From Paenibacillus agaridevorans (GTDB lineage Bacteria > Bacillota > Bacilli > Paenibacillales > Paenibacillaceae), in assembly GCF_003112455.1 (NCBI RefSeq), contig NZ_BDQX01000011.1:1-64000 (forward strand): 64,000 nt of DNA, written 5' to 3'. The notes beneath the pieces were generated by a model, which saw only the letters and a program-made list of their open reading frames with translations, was not told where the DNA came from and ran no database searches. The position numbers and the translations under genes are program-made. Below, in pieces: positions 1 to 7,817 of the stretch; position 1 is the stretch's first letter; the number at the start of each line of letters is the position of its first letter.

Positions 1-2
1 TC

Positions 3-527
3 ATCCAATTGCTTGGGCATCCGTACGAGCCCAAACAAGTCCAAGCCTTGCTGCAATCATTCGGTGTCAAGAGGATACCGGCACCGAACAGCTATTTCAA
101 CGACGATATAATCTGGTCGGCGAAAGCTTCGTTACGCATTGATGTCTATCGCGCGCCCAAAATAAATGATTTGACCGGGCTCCAATATGCAGCTGAAGAT
201 GGATGGATCATTGGCGCCATACATTTTCTTGCGCCGGGGGCGGATGATCGAATTAAAGCCCCGTTCCCCGGAAGCTTGCCCGGGGGGATGACGATGAGCT
301 CAACGCCCGAGGAATCCATACACGAATATGGACCGCCTGCATTGGATGAGGAGTGTTGGCGCCCAGGCTATTCAGGCCGAATATTGGCATGGCGCAAGCC
401 AAGCATAAATATTGTAATGGAATACGAGGATAATGAAGCCGCTAGAGAGTTGAGAAGCTACACGGCCTGTTTGATTGGCTGCATAGGCGCTTGGAGAAAC
501 GATAATCCGGAAGTTTATGCTCCCTGA
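3..527 (+). CDS. Hypothetical protein, 5' end outside the window
   Basis: The frame is open from base 3, so the true start lies upstream; 174 codons are visible, ending in TGA at 525-527. A TTG at 9-11 could be read as a start, but it has no room for a ribosome site inside the window. I do not recognise the family. The visible part is soluble-looking, rich in Trp, Gly and Pro, with no membrane segment and no obvious catalytic motif. A strong hairpin follows 55 bases after the stop, so it is probably the last gene of its transcript. Function unknown. Confidence 0.6.
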   Translation: MQLLGHPYEPKQVQALLQSFGVKRIPAPNSYFNDDIIWSAKASLRIDVYRAPKINDLTGLQYAAEDGWIIGAIHFLAPGADDRIKAPFPGSLPGGMTMSSTPEESIHEYGPPALDEECWRPGYSGRILAWRKPSINIVMEYEDNEAARELRSYTACLIGCIGAWRNDNPEVYAP

Positions 528-582
528 GCGGAATCCTGCTGCCACAAGTATTCTTCATCATGAACCTGCCATAATACTCCAA

Positions 583-611
583 GAGCCCGTCAGGAATTTC
601 CTGACGGGCTC
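583..611 (+). terminator. Hairpin terminator, possibly two-way
   Basis: A perfect 12-bp stem (GAGCCCGTCAGG at 583-594 paired with 600-611) with a 5-base loop lies after the first gene. No long T run follows, so termination strength is uncertain. It separates the upstream gene from the blaI promoter. Confidence 0.6.
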
Positions 612-675
612 CAACTCGTTTACTTGTCCCCGCATTCGCAACGCCTGTCGTCGTTAAGAAAACTACAGGACTCTA

Positions 676-704
676 TCGACAAAACTATTCTACTACAGTA
701 GAAT
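676..704 (+). promoter_or_regulatory. Sigma-A-type promoter of blaI-blaR1
   Basis: TCGACA at 676-681 and TAGAAT at 699-704 are separated by exactly 17 bases, one mismatch each from the vegetative consensus. The -10 box is the right arm of the first BlaI-like operator, so repressor binding would block polymerase. Transcription should start near 711. Confidence 0.6.
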
Positions 705-733
705 GTTAATGTGTGATTCTACAGCAGTAGAAT
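687..733. promoter_or_regulatory. Two BlaI/MecI-type operators
   Basis: Two dyads share identical 7-base arms around a 4-base spacer: ATTCTAC-N4-GTAGAAT at 687-704 and again at 716-733, 29 bp apart centre to centre. BlaI/MecI repressors bind paired dyads containing TACA/TGTA-like arms. The first overlaps the promoter spacer and -10; the second lies just after the expected start of transcription. This arrangement predicts autorepression of the pair that follows. Confidence 0.8.
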
Positions 734-756
734 ATATAGGAACGAGGTGTTTTCAT

Positions 757-1116
757 TTGGTTATGAAGTTATTCGATAGCGAGCTTAATATTATGGAAAT
801 CTTGTGGACAGAAGGCGATACCCCCGCAAAGAGAATTGCAGAAATTGCAAAAGAAAAAGTAGGTTGGAGTAAAACAACAACGTATACCATCATCAAGAGA
901 TGCCTTGATAAAGGGGCGATCGAGCGGCATGAACCTAATTTCGTTTGCCATGCGGTTGTTACACGAGAGCAGGCTCAAGAACACGAAACAACGGAGCTGA
1001 TAAATAAAATGTATGATGGCGCCCCCGACAGACTGATTGCTTCATTGTTGGGACAGAAACGACTGTCGACAGAAGAAATTAGCCGCTTGAAACGTCTTAT
1101 TGATAGCATGGAATGA
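757..1116 (+). CDS. blaI: BlaI/MecI/CopY-family repressor
   Basis: A 119-residue winged-helix repressor of the BlaI family. The opening FDSELNIMEILW matches the family pattern in which an acidic-aliphatic first helix is followed by a Trp. The recognition helix region reads GWSKTTTYTIIKRC. The C-terminal third is the dimerisation part that BlaR1-like signalling cleaves. I chose TTG at 757 because GAGGTG at 744-749 lies 7 bases upstream; ATG at 763 is a close alternative. A longer open frame begins at 703 but would start inside the operator. The gene is followed after 9 bases by its sensor partner. Confidence 0.9.
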   Translation: MVMKLFDSELNIMEILWTEGDTPAKRIAEIAKEKVGWSKTTTYTIIKRCLDKGAIERHEPNFVCHAVVTREQAQEHETTELINKMYDGAPDRLIASLLGQKRLSTEEISRLKRLIDSME

Positions 1117-1125
1117 GGTGAGGGA

Positions 1126-2790
1126 ATGTCGTTACTTCAAATAAGTATCTCGGCTTCCGTCTTTATTCTTGCAGTTATTTTCTTGCGTTCCTTGCTTATT
1201 CACAAGCTGCCCAAAATGACCTTTATGTTTCTTTGGGGTGTTGCATTAATTCAATTGCTTGTACCTGTTTCAGTTCAATCGCAATTTAGCATTTTTACGG
1301 CAGCGGAGCATATAAGCGGAATGTATACAGCGCCAAAAGTGATTTCCGCGCCAGAAAGTTCAACATTTATTAATGGAACTACGGTAATCATGCCACCAAT
1401 TACAGAACATGTGACCGCGCCGATTATGCCATTGAAGACGGCTTCACAAATATCGCCTTTTGTATGGGTGTGGTTCGTTGGTTTTACGATGTGTGCTTTA
1501 TTTTTTATTATTCCGCATTTAAGGTATCGCAAAATCTACAAAATGGCTGTGCCTATTAGAAACGATTTTATAAGAAAATGGCAGCTTTCAAATTTGTTAT
1601 GGCGAGATGTTCAAATCAGGCAACTAGATTATATTTCAACTCCGCTTACATACGGTATTTTTCGGCCTGTTGTACTCTTGCCGAAAAATTTAGATTATGA
1701 CGATGAGAAACAACTTGCGCTTATCCTGACCCACGAATTTACGCACATCAAGCGATTCGACACACTAAAGAAATGGATTCTTGCCACTAGCGTATGCATC
1801 CATTGGTTCAACCCTATTGTTTGGGTCATGTATATTCTTGCGAACCGTGATATCGAGCTATTCTGTGATGAAACAGTCATACGAAAATTTGGGGAAAACA
1901 TGAAACCTAGTTATGCTAGGGCGCTTGTACGTTTGGAAGAAAAGAAAATCGGCTTGTCGCCGATGATTAGTAGCTTTTCCAAAAATTCAACCGAAGAAAG
2001 GATTATTTCGATCATGAAAATCAAGAGAATCACTATTACTACGACGCTGCTAGCTATTGGGCTTGCAGCCTGTGTTGTTGTCATCTTTGCGACCTCTGCA
2101 TTGGACAAAACGGAATCTGCTACGGGTGTCGACGAACCTATAGCCTATAGTGAGCCCTCTCTCTATCAAGGTGCCATCACAACCCAAATAGTGCCCGCAT
2201 TATCTCAAGGTGGCACCACTACGGATTTAATGCCGCACGATTTAACATTCAACAAGAAATATGATGTACCGAAGTTGATAGACAGCTTAATGGCTTCCAA
2301 GTATCGTGCAGTTTACATGGACAACGAAATATATCTTCGTGTCATGATGGATAACACTGTACAGATAAGCAAAGATAATGGTGCAGTTTGGAAAAAATAC
2401 GACACAGATGAAGTCGATGCAAAAGAATTTGCAAAATGGCTGCTGATAAATGATCCGATTCCGGGCTATTCAATGAAAGAAGTTCAGACTCGCTTGGCAA
2501 ACGGGGCAGAAGTAAAACATTTAGTGTTTGAAAATGTAAAGGAGATGTATTTCATAATCGACAGGAACGGCGTACAGATTGAACTTGTACAGCCTGAAAA
2601 AATATCTTCTGTGCTGATCGACGGTCAAAGAATGATGATTACTTCCGCTATATCAGCCCAGATGCTAAAATCATTTTATGACTTGTTAGTGTCGAACCAT
2701 ATACTTTCGGAAACTCTTGCAGAACAAGATTATTCGGAAAGAATTAACTATCTTGAAAAAAATCTCCCTAACTTTATCGTGACGAAATAA
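1126..2790 (+). CDS. blaR1: BlaR1/MecR1-like M56 sensor metalloprotease
   Basis: A 554-residue membrane sensor-protease that should cleave or inactivate the BlaI partner upstream. Hydrophobic segments lie near residues 4-22, 32-52, 111-131 and 300-323. The cytoplasmic M56 zinc protease has HEFTH at 203-207, with a further acidic ELFCDE motif near 244-249. The last 230 residues should lie outside the cell. In classical BlaR1 this part is a penicillin-binding domain with an STxK serine; here it is shorter, beta-rich and I see no SxxK/KTG set, so the signal is probably not a beta-lactam. Start ATG has GGTGAGGG upstream. Its partner ends 9 bases before it, so the two are co-transcribed. Confidence 0.85.
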   Translation: MSLLQISISASVFILAVIFLRSLLIHKLPKMTFMFLWGVALIQLLVPVSVQSQFSIFTAAEHISGMYTAPKVISAPESSTFINGTTVIMPPITEHVTAPIMPLKTASQISPFVWVWFVGFTMCALFFIIPHLRYRKIYKMAVPIRNDFIRKWQLSNLLWRDVQIRQLDYISTPLTYGIFRPVVLLPKNLDYDDEKQLALILTHEFTHIKRFDTLKKWILATSVCIHWFNPIVWVMYILANRDIELFCDETVIRKFGENMKPSYARALVRLEEKKIGLSPMISSFSKNSTEERIISIMKIKRITITTTLLAIGLAACVVVIFATSALDKTESATGVDEPIAYSEPSLYQGAITTQIVPALSQGGTTTDLMPHDLTFNKKYDVPKLIDSLMASKYRAVYMDNEIYLRVMMDNTVQISKDNGAVWKKYDTDEVDAKEFAKWLLINDPIPGYSMKEVQTRLANGAEVKHLVFENVKEMYFIIDRNGVQIELVQPEKISSVLIDGQRMMITSAISAQMLKSFYDLLVSNHILSETLAEQDYSERINYLEKNLPNFIVTK

Positions 2791-2856
2791 AGGGGGGACC
2801 GTTTGATACATTCGTTATAACTTATCCAACGGACTTTCCGTGTTTATATTTTTTGG

Positions 2857-2879
2857 AGCCCAAGCTTATTGCTTGGGCT
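2857..2879 (+). terminator. Terminator after blaR1
   Basis: A 9-bp perfect stem (AGCCCAAGC at 2857-2865 with 2871-2879), 5-base loop, followed by a T-rich stretch. It ends the blaI-blaR1 transcript. Confidence 0.75.
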
Positions 2880-2991
2880 TCTGTAATTTGCTAAGAAATT
2901 ATTTTAGCTTTCTCTTTTTACTCGTGTCTTCTCTTATCAACAATTTCATGTGATACCGCCTTTCTTGGTTGGTTATGAGATGTTCCTGATA

Positions 2992-3021
2992 TTGAAACCT
3001 GTGTTTCATTTATTATATAAT
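2992..3021 (+). promoter_or_regulatory. Candidate promoter with overlapping dyad
   Basis: TTGAAA at 2992-2997 and TATAAT at 3016-3021 are 18 bases apart, a good vegetative promoter. A dyad TGAAAC-N4-GTTTCA at 2993-3008 overlaps the -35 box and could be a regulator site. It would serve the small open frame and the Cache-AraC gene downstream. The rest of the 2880-3108 gap holds nothing else that I recognise. Confidence 0.5.
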
Positions 3022-3108
3022 AGGCAATGATGGAGGTATATTGTCACTTTTCATCACCCCGGCCCCCTTATTCGAGATGACTTGACAACCAACAAGGAGA
3101 GGGATACC

Positions 3109-3252
3109 ATGGTGGAACATCCCCTTTTACTGGAAATTACGGGTTTTAACCTCCACTATCCTGCAAACGTGTTATTAAAGTTCCGTTCATTGCTTTCAGG
3201 GCAACAACTCGGTTGGAATTCGCTTTTGATCTTATCCAGTTGGGGGCATTGA
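3109..3252 (+). CDS. Possible 47-residue leader peptide
   Basis: ATG at 3109 is preceded by AAGGAGAGGG at 3094-3103, a near-ideal ribosome site, and the frame stays open for 47 codons to TGA at 3250-3252, one base before the ATG of the next gene. That spacing suggests translational coupling. The peptide is hydrophobic in its second half, ending LLILSSWGH, and I recognise no family. Against it: TTGACA at 3082-3087 and TACCAT at 3105-3110, 17 apart, look like a promoter whose transcript would start after this ATG. The two readings exclude each other if only that promoter is used. Confidence 0.3.
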   Translation: MVEHPLLLEITGFNLHYPANVLLKFRSLLSGQQLGWNSLLILSSWGH

Positions 3253-3253
3253 T

Positions 3254-5551
3254 ATGAAAATCAGTTGGCTGCGCATTCGTTTTCCAAATACAAGCAGCGT
3301 TTTTTTTAAGCTCTTATGCTCATTTATTATTTTGATCTTGTTTCCGATCCTTATCTTTGGAGGTCTGGCATATTTTTTTTTCTCGAATGCACTTCAAGAG
3401 GAAGTGAGAAAAAACAACGATATTCTGCTGAAACATGTCTTTGTTAATATTGAGCAAAAAATGGAGGAAATAAGGAAAACTGTATATCAACTTTCACTGA
3501 CCGCGGATGTCGATCCCGGCAATTCATCGAAACTGCTTGATGTTTCTAAATCATTAAATCGAATCAAAGGTACTCAATCTTTTATTGACGATGTATACGT
3601 ATACTATAAGGATACGAATTGGATTATCACGGAGTCAGGTTTATTTTATTCGGATTATTTCTTCGAATACATATATAAACCCGAAAGTAATGATCGAGAG
3701 CAACTAATACAGAAGTTGCATGATAGAAATCTCTATCGAGATCTCGGCACCTTCAAGTTGACGGATGATTCGGGCGACCGCTATATTGTTATATTATCGT
3801 CGTTCCCCCTTTACAACATAGAGACTAGGGGGACAATTGTCGTTTTAATTAATGAGGATAAATTTATTTCCATGATGAATTCCGTTAATTCACCGGACGC
3901 TCAAACTGGATTTTATATTTTAGACGATCAGTCGCAAACAATCATTGAATCGTATACAAACCAAATAAATGAACGATTCTCTGATCGGGAGAGACAAGAA
4001 TTATTGAATGAGACGGTGTATGGAAGCGCTACCAATAACATTCAATACAAGAAGTACTTCGTTTCCCAATTCGATTCCAATGTGATGGATTGGAAGTATG
4101 TCATGTTTTCATCGGTGGAACATATTTTTAAGTCGGTTACTTTTATACAAAATTGGATGGTTATTACGAGTTTGTTTCTATTTAGTTTGGGGGTAATGCT
4201 GTCCGTATTTCTAACGAAAAATTTATACAAGCCCATTGGGGAAATCGTGAGGTCATTCCAATTCGATAAGTCCTCGGCGGATTGGAAAAATGAAAAAAAA
4301 ATAAGTGAATTGGAGCTGATCTCCAACCACATCCTTTACATTACAGAGCGGAATCAACATTTGATTCAAAGCGAAACGGAACATATTTCTCTGTTGAAAG
4401 ATTATTATGCAAAAACGATGATCTTGGGAATTTCGGAGGAGCACATGAAGGTCGGACCGGTTTCTGCCGCAGGATTTAAGTATCCATTCTTTTCGGTTAT
4501 CGCGGCAAAGATCGAGATGGACGATACTTTAAGCACTACCTTCCAACAAATGAATATCAATAGCCGTATTATTGAAGTGTTTAATCAAATTTTGAACAAT
4601 GAGGAGAATATTTTGTCCATAGTAACGAATATCGGAAGAAATCAAATATCAATTCTTGCGAATTATGAAACAGAAGAGATGCTTGCTCTTAAAATGCATA
4701 CAGCAATGGAGGAAATCTCCGAATTGCCTGAAAACTTCCGCTGTTCAATCGTATTAGGAATTGGTAGACCGTGTGATGATTTGATGACCGTGAATCGATC
4801 TTACGAAGAAGCGCTGGAAGCTTTAAATTACCGTGAAATGGACAAAACGATACAGCTTATCTCGCATAAAGACATTAACTTCGTACAGAAGTATTTGGAT
4901 TATCCTATCGAATTGGAGCAGCAAATCATTGGAAACGTTCTTTCCGGCGATTATGTCAAGCTCGAGCAGGTATTGAATGAAATCATTGACAGGAATAGGC
5001 ATGCCATTAATACGTATTTAATATTAAACGATCTTTACAATACACTTATGGCTACGGCAAACAAAATCATCCAAAGGAGCAGCGCGAATAACGAAGAAGA
5101 AGTGTTTGACGAAGCTGTCATCAGTATTTATAAAAACAAAGAAATTGAAGGCTTGGAAAGTATGAAGGACTTAGTATTCGGCATTTACCGGTATATGATC
5201 GACACGTTGTACGGAAAAAAGGAAAGCAAAAACGACGATTTAAAGAACCAGATGATTCAATATATCGGTTCTCATTATGACAGCGATATATCATTGGCCA
5301 AACTTGCCGAGCATTTTGAAATGAATCCCAAATATTTGAGTCGCTTTTTTAAAGATCAGACCGGAATTAATTTTGTCCAATATGTTAATCGGCTACGTAT
5401 TGAACATGCCAAAGAGTTGCTGATTAACGATAAAAATCTCCATATCGACGAGGTTGGAGAAAAAGTCGGTTATTTGAACAAAAACACTTTTATTACTACC
5501 TTCAAAAAACAGGAAGGGATGACACCTGGGAAATTCAGGGGACTATCATGA
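3254..5551 (+). CDS. Membrane Cache-sensor AraC-family regulator
   Basis: A 765-residue one-component regulator of the kind common beside Paenibacillus sugar importers. A membrane segment lies at about 16-40, an extracellular Cache-like sensor at about 41-295, a second membrane segment near 297-318, a cytoplasmic middle region, and an AraC double helix-turn-helix at 663-765, including the ISLAKLAEHF and IDEVGEKVGY helices. It most likely senses an extracellular sugar or binding-protein state and activates the importer and lyase genes downstream. No strong ribosome site lies before ATG 3254 except a G run at 3242-3246; coupling to the small frame upstream is possible. A decayed relative occurs at 60282. 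Confidence 0.85.
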   Translation: MKISWLRIRFPNTSSVFFKLLCSFIILILFPILIFGGLAYFFFSNALQEEVRKNNDILLKHVFVNIEQKMEEIRKTVYQLSLTADVDPGNSSKLLDVSKSLNRIKGTQSFIDDVYVYYKDTNWIITESGLFYSDYFFEYIYKPESNDREQLIQKLHDRNLYRDLGTFKLTDDSGDRYIVILSSFPLYNIETRGTIVVLINEDKFISMMNSVNSPDAQTGFYILDDQSQTIIESYTNQINERFSDRERQELLNETVYGSATNNIQYKKYFVSQFDSNVMDWKYVMFSSVEHIFKSVTFIQNWMVITSLFLFSLGVMLSVFLTKNLYKPIGEIVRSFQFDKSSADWKNEKKISELELISNHILYITERNQHLIQSETEHISLLKDYYAKTMILGISEEHMKVGPVSAAGFKYPFFSVIAAKIEMDDTLSTTFQQMNINSRIIEVFNQILNNEENILSIVTNIGRNQISILANYETEEMLALKMHTAMEEISELPENFRCSIVLGIGRPCDDLMTVNRSYEEALEALNYREMDKTIQLISHKDINFVQKYLDYPIELEQQIIGNVLSGDYVKLEQVLNEIIDRNRHAINTYLILNDLYNTLMATANKIIQRSSANNEEEVFDEAVISIYKNKEIEGLESMKDLVFGIYRYMIDTLYGKKESKNDDLKNQMIQYIGSHYDSDISLAKLAEHFEMNPKYLSRFFKDQTGINFVQYVNRLRIEHAKELLINDKNLHIDEVGEKVGYLNKNTFITTFKKQEGMTPGKFRGLS

Positions 5552-5579
5552 AACAGCCCCGCTTTGCTGGGCTGTTTTT
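5551..5579 (+). terminator. Terminator after the Cache-AraC gene
   Basis: AAACAGCCC at 5551-5559 pairs with GGGCTGTTT at 5569-5577 and continues into five T bases. A typical intrinsic terminator. The group II intron remnant begins two bases beyond it. Confidence 0.85.
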
Positions 5580-5580
5580 G

Positions 5581-5711
5581 GTGCGCTTGGCAGCGCAACG
5601 ACTAACGGGTGAAAGTATGAAAGCCGGACACATGTGGAGGTACCGCATGCGATGACCCGCACGTCCTGGTTCTGGGAGAGGCCCATGCAATTGCGCATGG
5701 GCCTACTTCAT
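5581..5711 (+). mobile_element. Reduced group IIC intron remnant
   Basis: The 131-base segment begins GTGCGC right after the terminator T run, where bacterial class C introns insert. CTAACGGGTGAAAGT at 5602-5616 matches the conserved early domain I stretch of bacterial group II introns. Near 5642-5673 a domain V-like hairpin reads CCGCATGCG...CGCACGTCCTGGTTC. It runs into GGGAGAGG and a perfect 10-bp domain VI-like hairpin (5679-5688 with 5695-5704) with a candidate branch-point A at 5705 in GCCTACTTCAT. Most of domain I and the reverse-transcriptase gene are missing, so it cannot move alone. Domain V is degenerate. Confidence 0.65.
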
Positions 5712-5845
5712 TTTAATGGGGCTTATTGCCACTCCATTGTAGAAGAATAATGCTTCGGGAAAAACAAGACCGACTCAAGAATAAGACCGCTTACTCAAAA
5801 TGTAGAATTTGAATTCCTGTTTGAAATTGAATGCTTGAATAAAAA

Positions 5846-5859
5846 TGAAACCGCTTTTA
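5846..5859. promoter_or_regulatory. Weak cre-like site before the importer operon
   Basis: TGAAACCGCTTTTA resembles the CcpA catabolite site TGNAARCGNWWWCA with two mismatches. It lies about 100 bases before the first permease gene. The remaining bases between 5712 and 5956 show no clear consensus promoter. Confidence 0.3.
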
Positions 5860-5956
5860 TGATCGGGTTAACAAAAAGAAACAAATCCAACACGATGCGA
5901 AGATGTGTAATGGAAGTCATGTTACTGTGAGATTTGGAAGAGGAAGAGGCGATGTT

Positions 5957-6862
5957 TTGAAACAAACCTTACGTTTAATCAAAAGAGACAAATTGCTTTT
6001 ACTCATGCTGCTACCCGGAATTATTTATTTTCTAGTTTTCAAGTATGCGCCAATGTACGGAGTACTTATTGCTTTTCAAAGATACAATCTGTACGAAGGG
6101 ATTTTTAACAGCGAGTGGGTATGGTTCAAGTATTTTATTGAGTTTTTTGAAGGGCCAGATGTATGGCGCCTGATCCGAAACACGCTTCTCATTAATGTGT
6201 ATCAGCTTCTATTTGCCTTCCCCGCGCCGATTATTTTAGCGCTTGCATTTAATGAATTAAGAAATGTCTGGTTTAAAAAGGTTAGTCAGACGATCAGTTT
6301 TTTGCCTCATTTTATTTCTACTGTCGTTATTGCAGGGCTTGTAGTCAATTTTCTATCGCCATCCTCTGGATTGGCTAACAAATTTTTGGGTCTTTTCGAT
6401 ATCAGTCCGATTTCGTTTCTGTTAATTCCGGATTATTTCAGAACAATATTCATCACCATGGGGATATGGAAATCGGTCGGGTGGGGGACGATCATTTATT
6501 TGGCGGCAATCGCAGGAATTAACTCTGATCTATATGAAGCAGCTTCCATAGATGGAGCCAGCAAGCTTAAGAAAGTTTGGCATGTAACGCTTCCGGGAAT
6601 TTTACCTGTCATCATTATCTTACTTATTTTGCAACTTGGCGATATCCTGAGCGTCGGTGCGGAATCCATTATTTTGTTATACAATCCCGTCACCTATGAG
6701 ACGGCCGATGTGTTGTCTACCTATGTTTACCGCAGAGGTTTGATTTCCGGTGAGTTTAGCTTCGCGGCAGCAGTCGACTTGTTTAATTCCGTTGTAGGCC
6801 TAATATTAGTGTTTACGGCAAACAAAATCAGCAAAAAGGCAACGAAAACCAGTATATGGTAA
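5957..6862 (+). CDS. LplB-type ABC sugar permease
   Basis: An integral membrane subunit of an oligosaccharide importer, 301 residues with about six membrane segments. The N-terminal pattern LLLLMLLPGIIYFLVFKYAPMYG and the EAA loop LYEAASIDGASKLKKVW (the ATPase contact) are typical of the LplB/YteP family. The frame is open from an ATG at 5903, but TTG at 5957 is a better start: it follows the purine-rich AGAGGCG at 5944-5950 and gives the usual MKQTLRLIKRDK beginning. It overlaps no gene and leads a permease-permease-binding protein operon. No ATPase gene is nearby, as is usual for importers served by a shared MsmX-type ATPase. Confidence 0.9.
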   Translation: MKQTLRLIKRDKLLLLMLLPGIIYFLVFKYAPMYGVLIAFQRYNLYEGIFNSEWVWFKYFIEFFEGPDVWRLIRNTLLINVYQLLFAFPAPIILALAFNELRNVWFKKVSQTISFLPHFISTVVIAGLVVNFLSPSSGLANKFLGLFDISPISFLLIPDYFRTIFITMGIWKSVGWGTIIYLAAIAGINSDLYEAASIDGASKLKKVWHVTLPGILPVIIILLILQLGDILSVGAESIILLYNPVTYETADVLSTYVYRRGLISGEFSFAAAVDLFNSVVGLILVFTANKISKKATKTSIW

Positions 6863-6882
6863 ACCGAGCGGAGGGAAATCCA

Positions 6883-7764
6883 ATGAAAATCGTTGATAGC
6901 TGGGAAGATCGAATATTTATCAATGTTTCCCGGATCCTCGTCATCTTCGTCGTGATCTTTACCTTGTATCCATTTATATACGTCTTATCGTCCTCGTTAA
7001 GCGATCCTACAGCAGTTATGAAGAATCAAATCTTTTTATGGCCGATCGGCTTCAGTTTAGAGGCTTATAAAACCATATTGGGTTATGGAGAATTAAGAAT
7101 GGGATATGTGAACACAGTCTTCTACACCGTTACGGGCACGGCAATCAACATGCTGCTCACTTCCTTGATGGCTTACCCGCTCTCCAGGAGGAATCTTGTA
7201 TTCCGCAAGTCATTTATGATTATGATTACGTTCACGCTTGTGTTTTCCGGTGGATTGATACCCACTTTCTTGATCGTGAAGTCCCTTGGCATGTTGAATA
7301 CTTATTGGGCGCTTTTAATTCCTGGTGCAATCAGTACGTGGAACGTCATTCTGATGAAGACATTTTTCGAGAATTTGCCCAAGGAATTGGAAGAAGCGGC
7401 CACGATTGATGGAGCGTCTGCGATGAGCATATTGTTTCGTATTATACTGCCTTTATCGAAACCAGCTTTCGTAACGATTTCCCTGTTTTATGCAGTCGGT
7501 CATTGGAACAGTTACTTTCCAGCGATGATCTATTTACAAAGCGAGAGTCTGTATCCTGTGCAATTATTTTTACGAAAGATCGTATTGCTTGGTCAAACGG
7601 CCGATATCACGGGGGGATCGGATATGGGCACGGAGACCATATTGATGGCGGAATCGCTCAAATATGCCACCATCATCATTGTCGCTTTACCCATTATTCT
7701 TGTGTACCCGTTCATCCAGAAGTATTTTGCCAAAGGCGCAATGATCGGATCGCTGAAAGGGTGA
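6883..7764 (+). CDS. YtcP/LplC-type ABC sugar permease
   Basis: The second membrane subunit of the same importer, 293 residues. It has six predicted membrane segments and the EAA loop LEEAATIDGASAMSILF. ATG 6883 is chosen because GGAGGG lies just upstream at 6870-6875; an in-frame ATG at 6856 would overlap the end of the first permease and lacks a good ribosome site. The C-terminal end KYFAKGAMIGSLKG is characteristic of the LplC/YtcP family. It should pair with the preceding permease to form the channel for the sugar bound by the lipoprotein encoded next. Confidence 0.9.
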   Translation: MKIVDSWEDRIFINVSRILVIFVVIFTLYPFIYVLSSSLSDPTAVMKNQIFLWPIGFSLEAYKTILGYGELRMGYVNTVFYTVTGTAINMLLTSLMAYPLSRRNLVFRKSFMIMITFTLVFSGGLIPTFLIVKSLGMLNTYWALLIPGAISTWNVILMKTFFENLPKELEEAATIDGASAMSILFRIILPLSKPAFVTISLFYAVGHWNSYFPAMIYLQSESLYPVQLFLRKIVLLGQTADITGGSDMGTETILMAESLKYATIIIVALPIILVYPFIQKYFAKGAMIGSLKG

Positions 7765-7817
7765 AAAAGCGCAAGCTTTTTACCATATATACCAATGTTA
7801 TAGGAGGGGTTCGGAAG

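Noticed and set aside
7503-7817. Extended start of the binding lipoprotein
   Set aside because: Overlaps the permease gene in another frame and would bury the signal peptide and lipobox.
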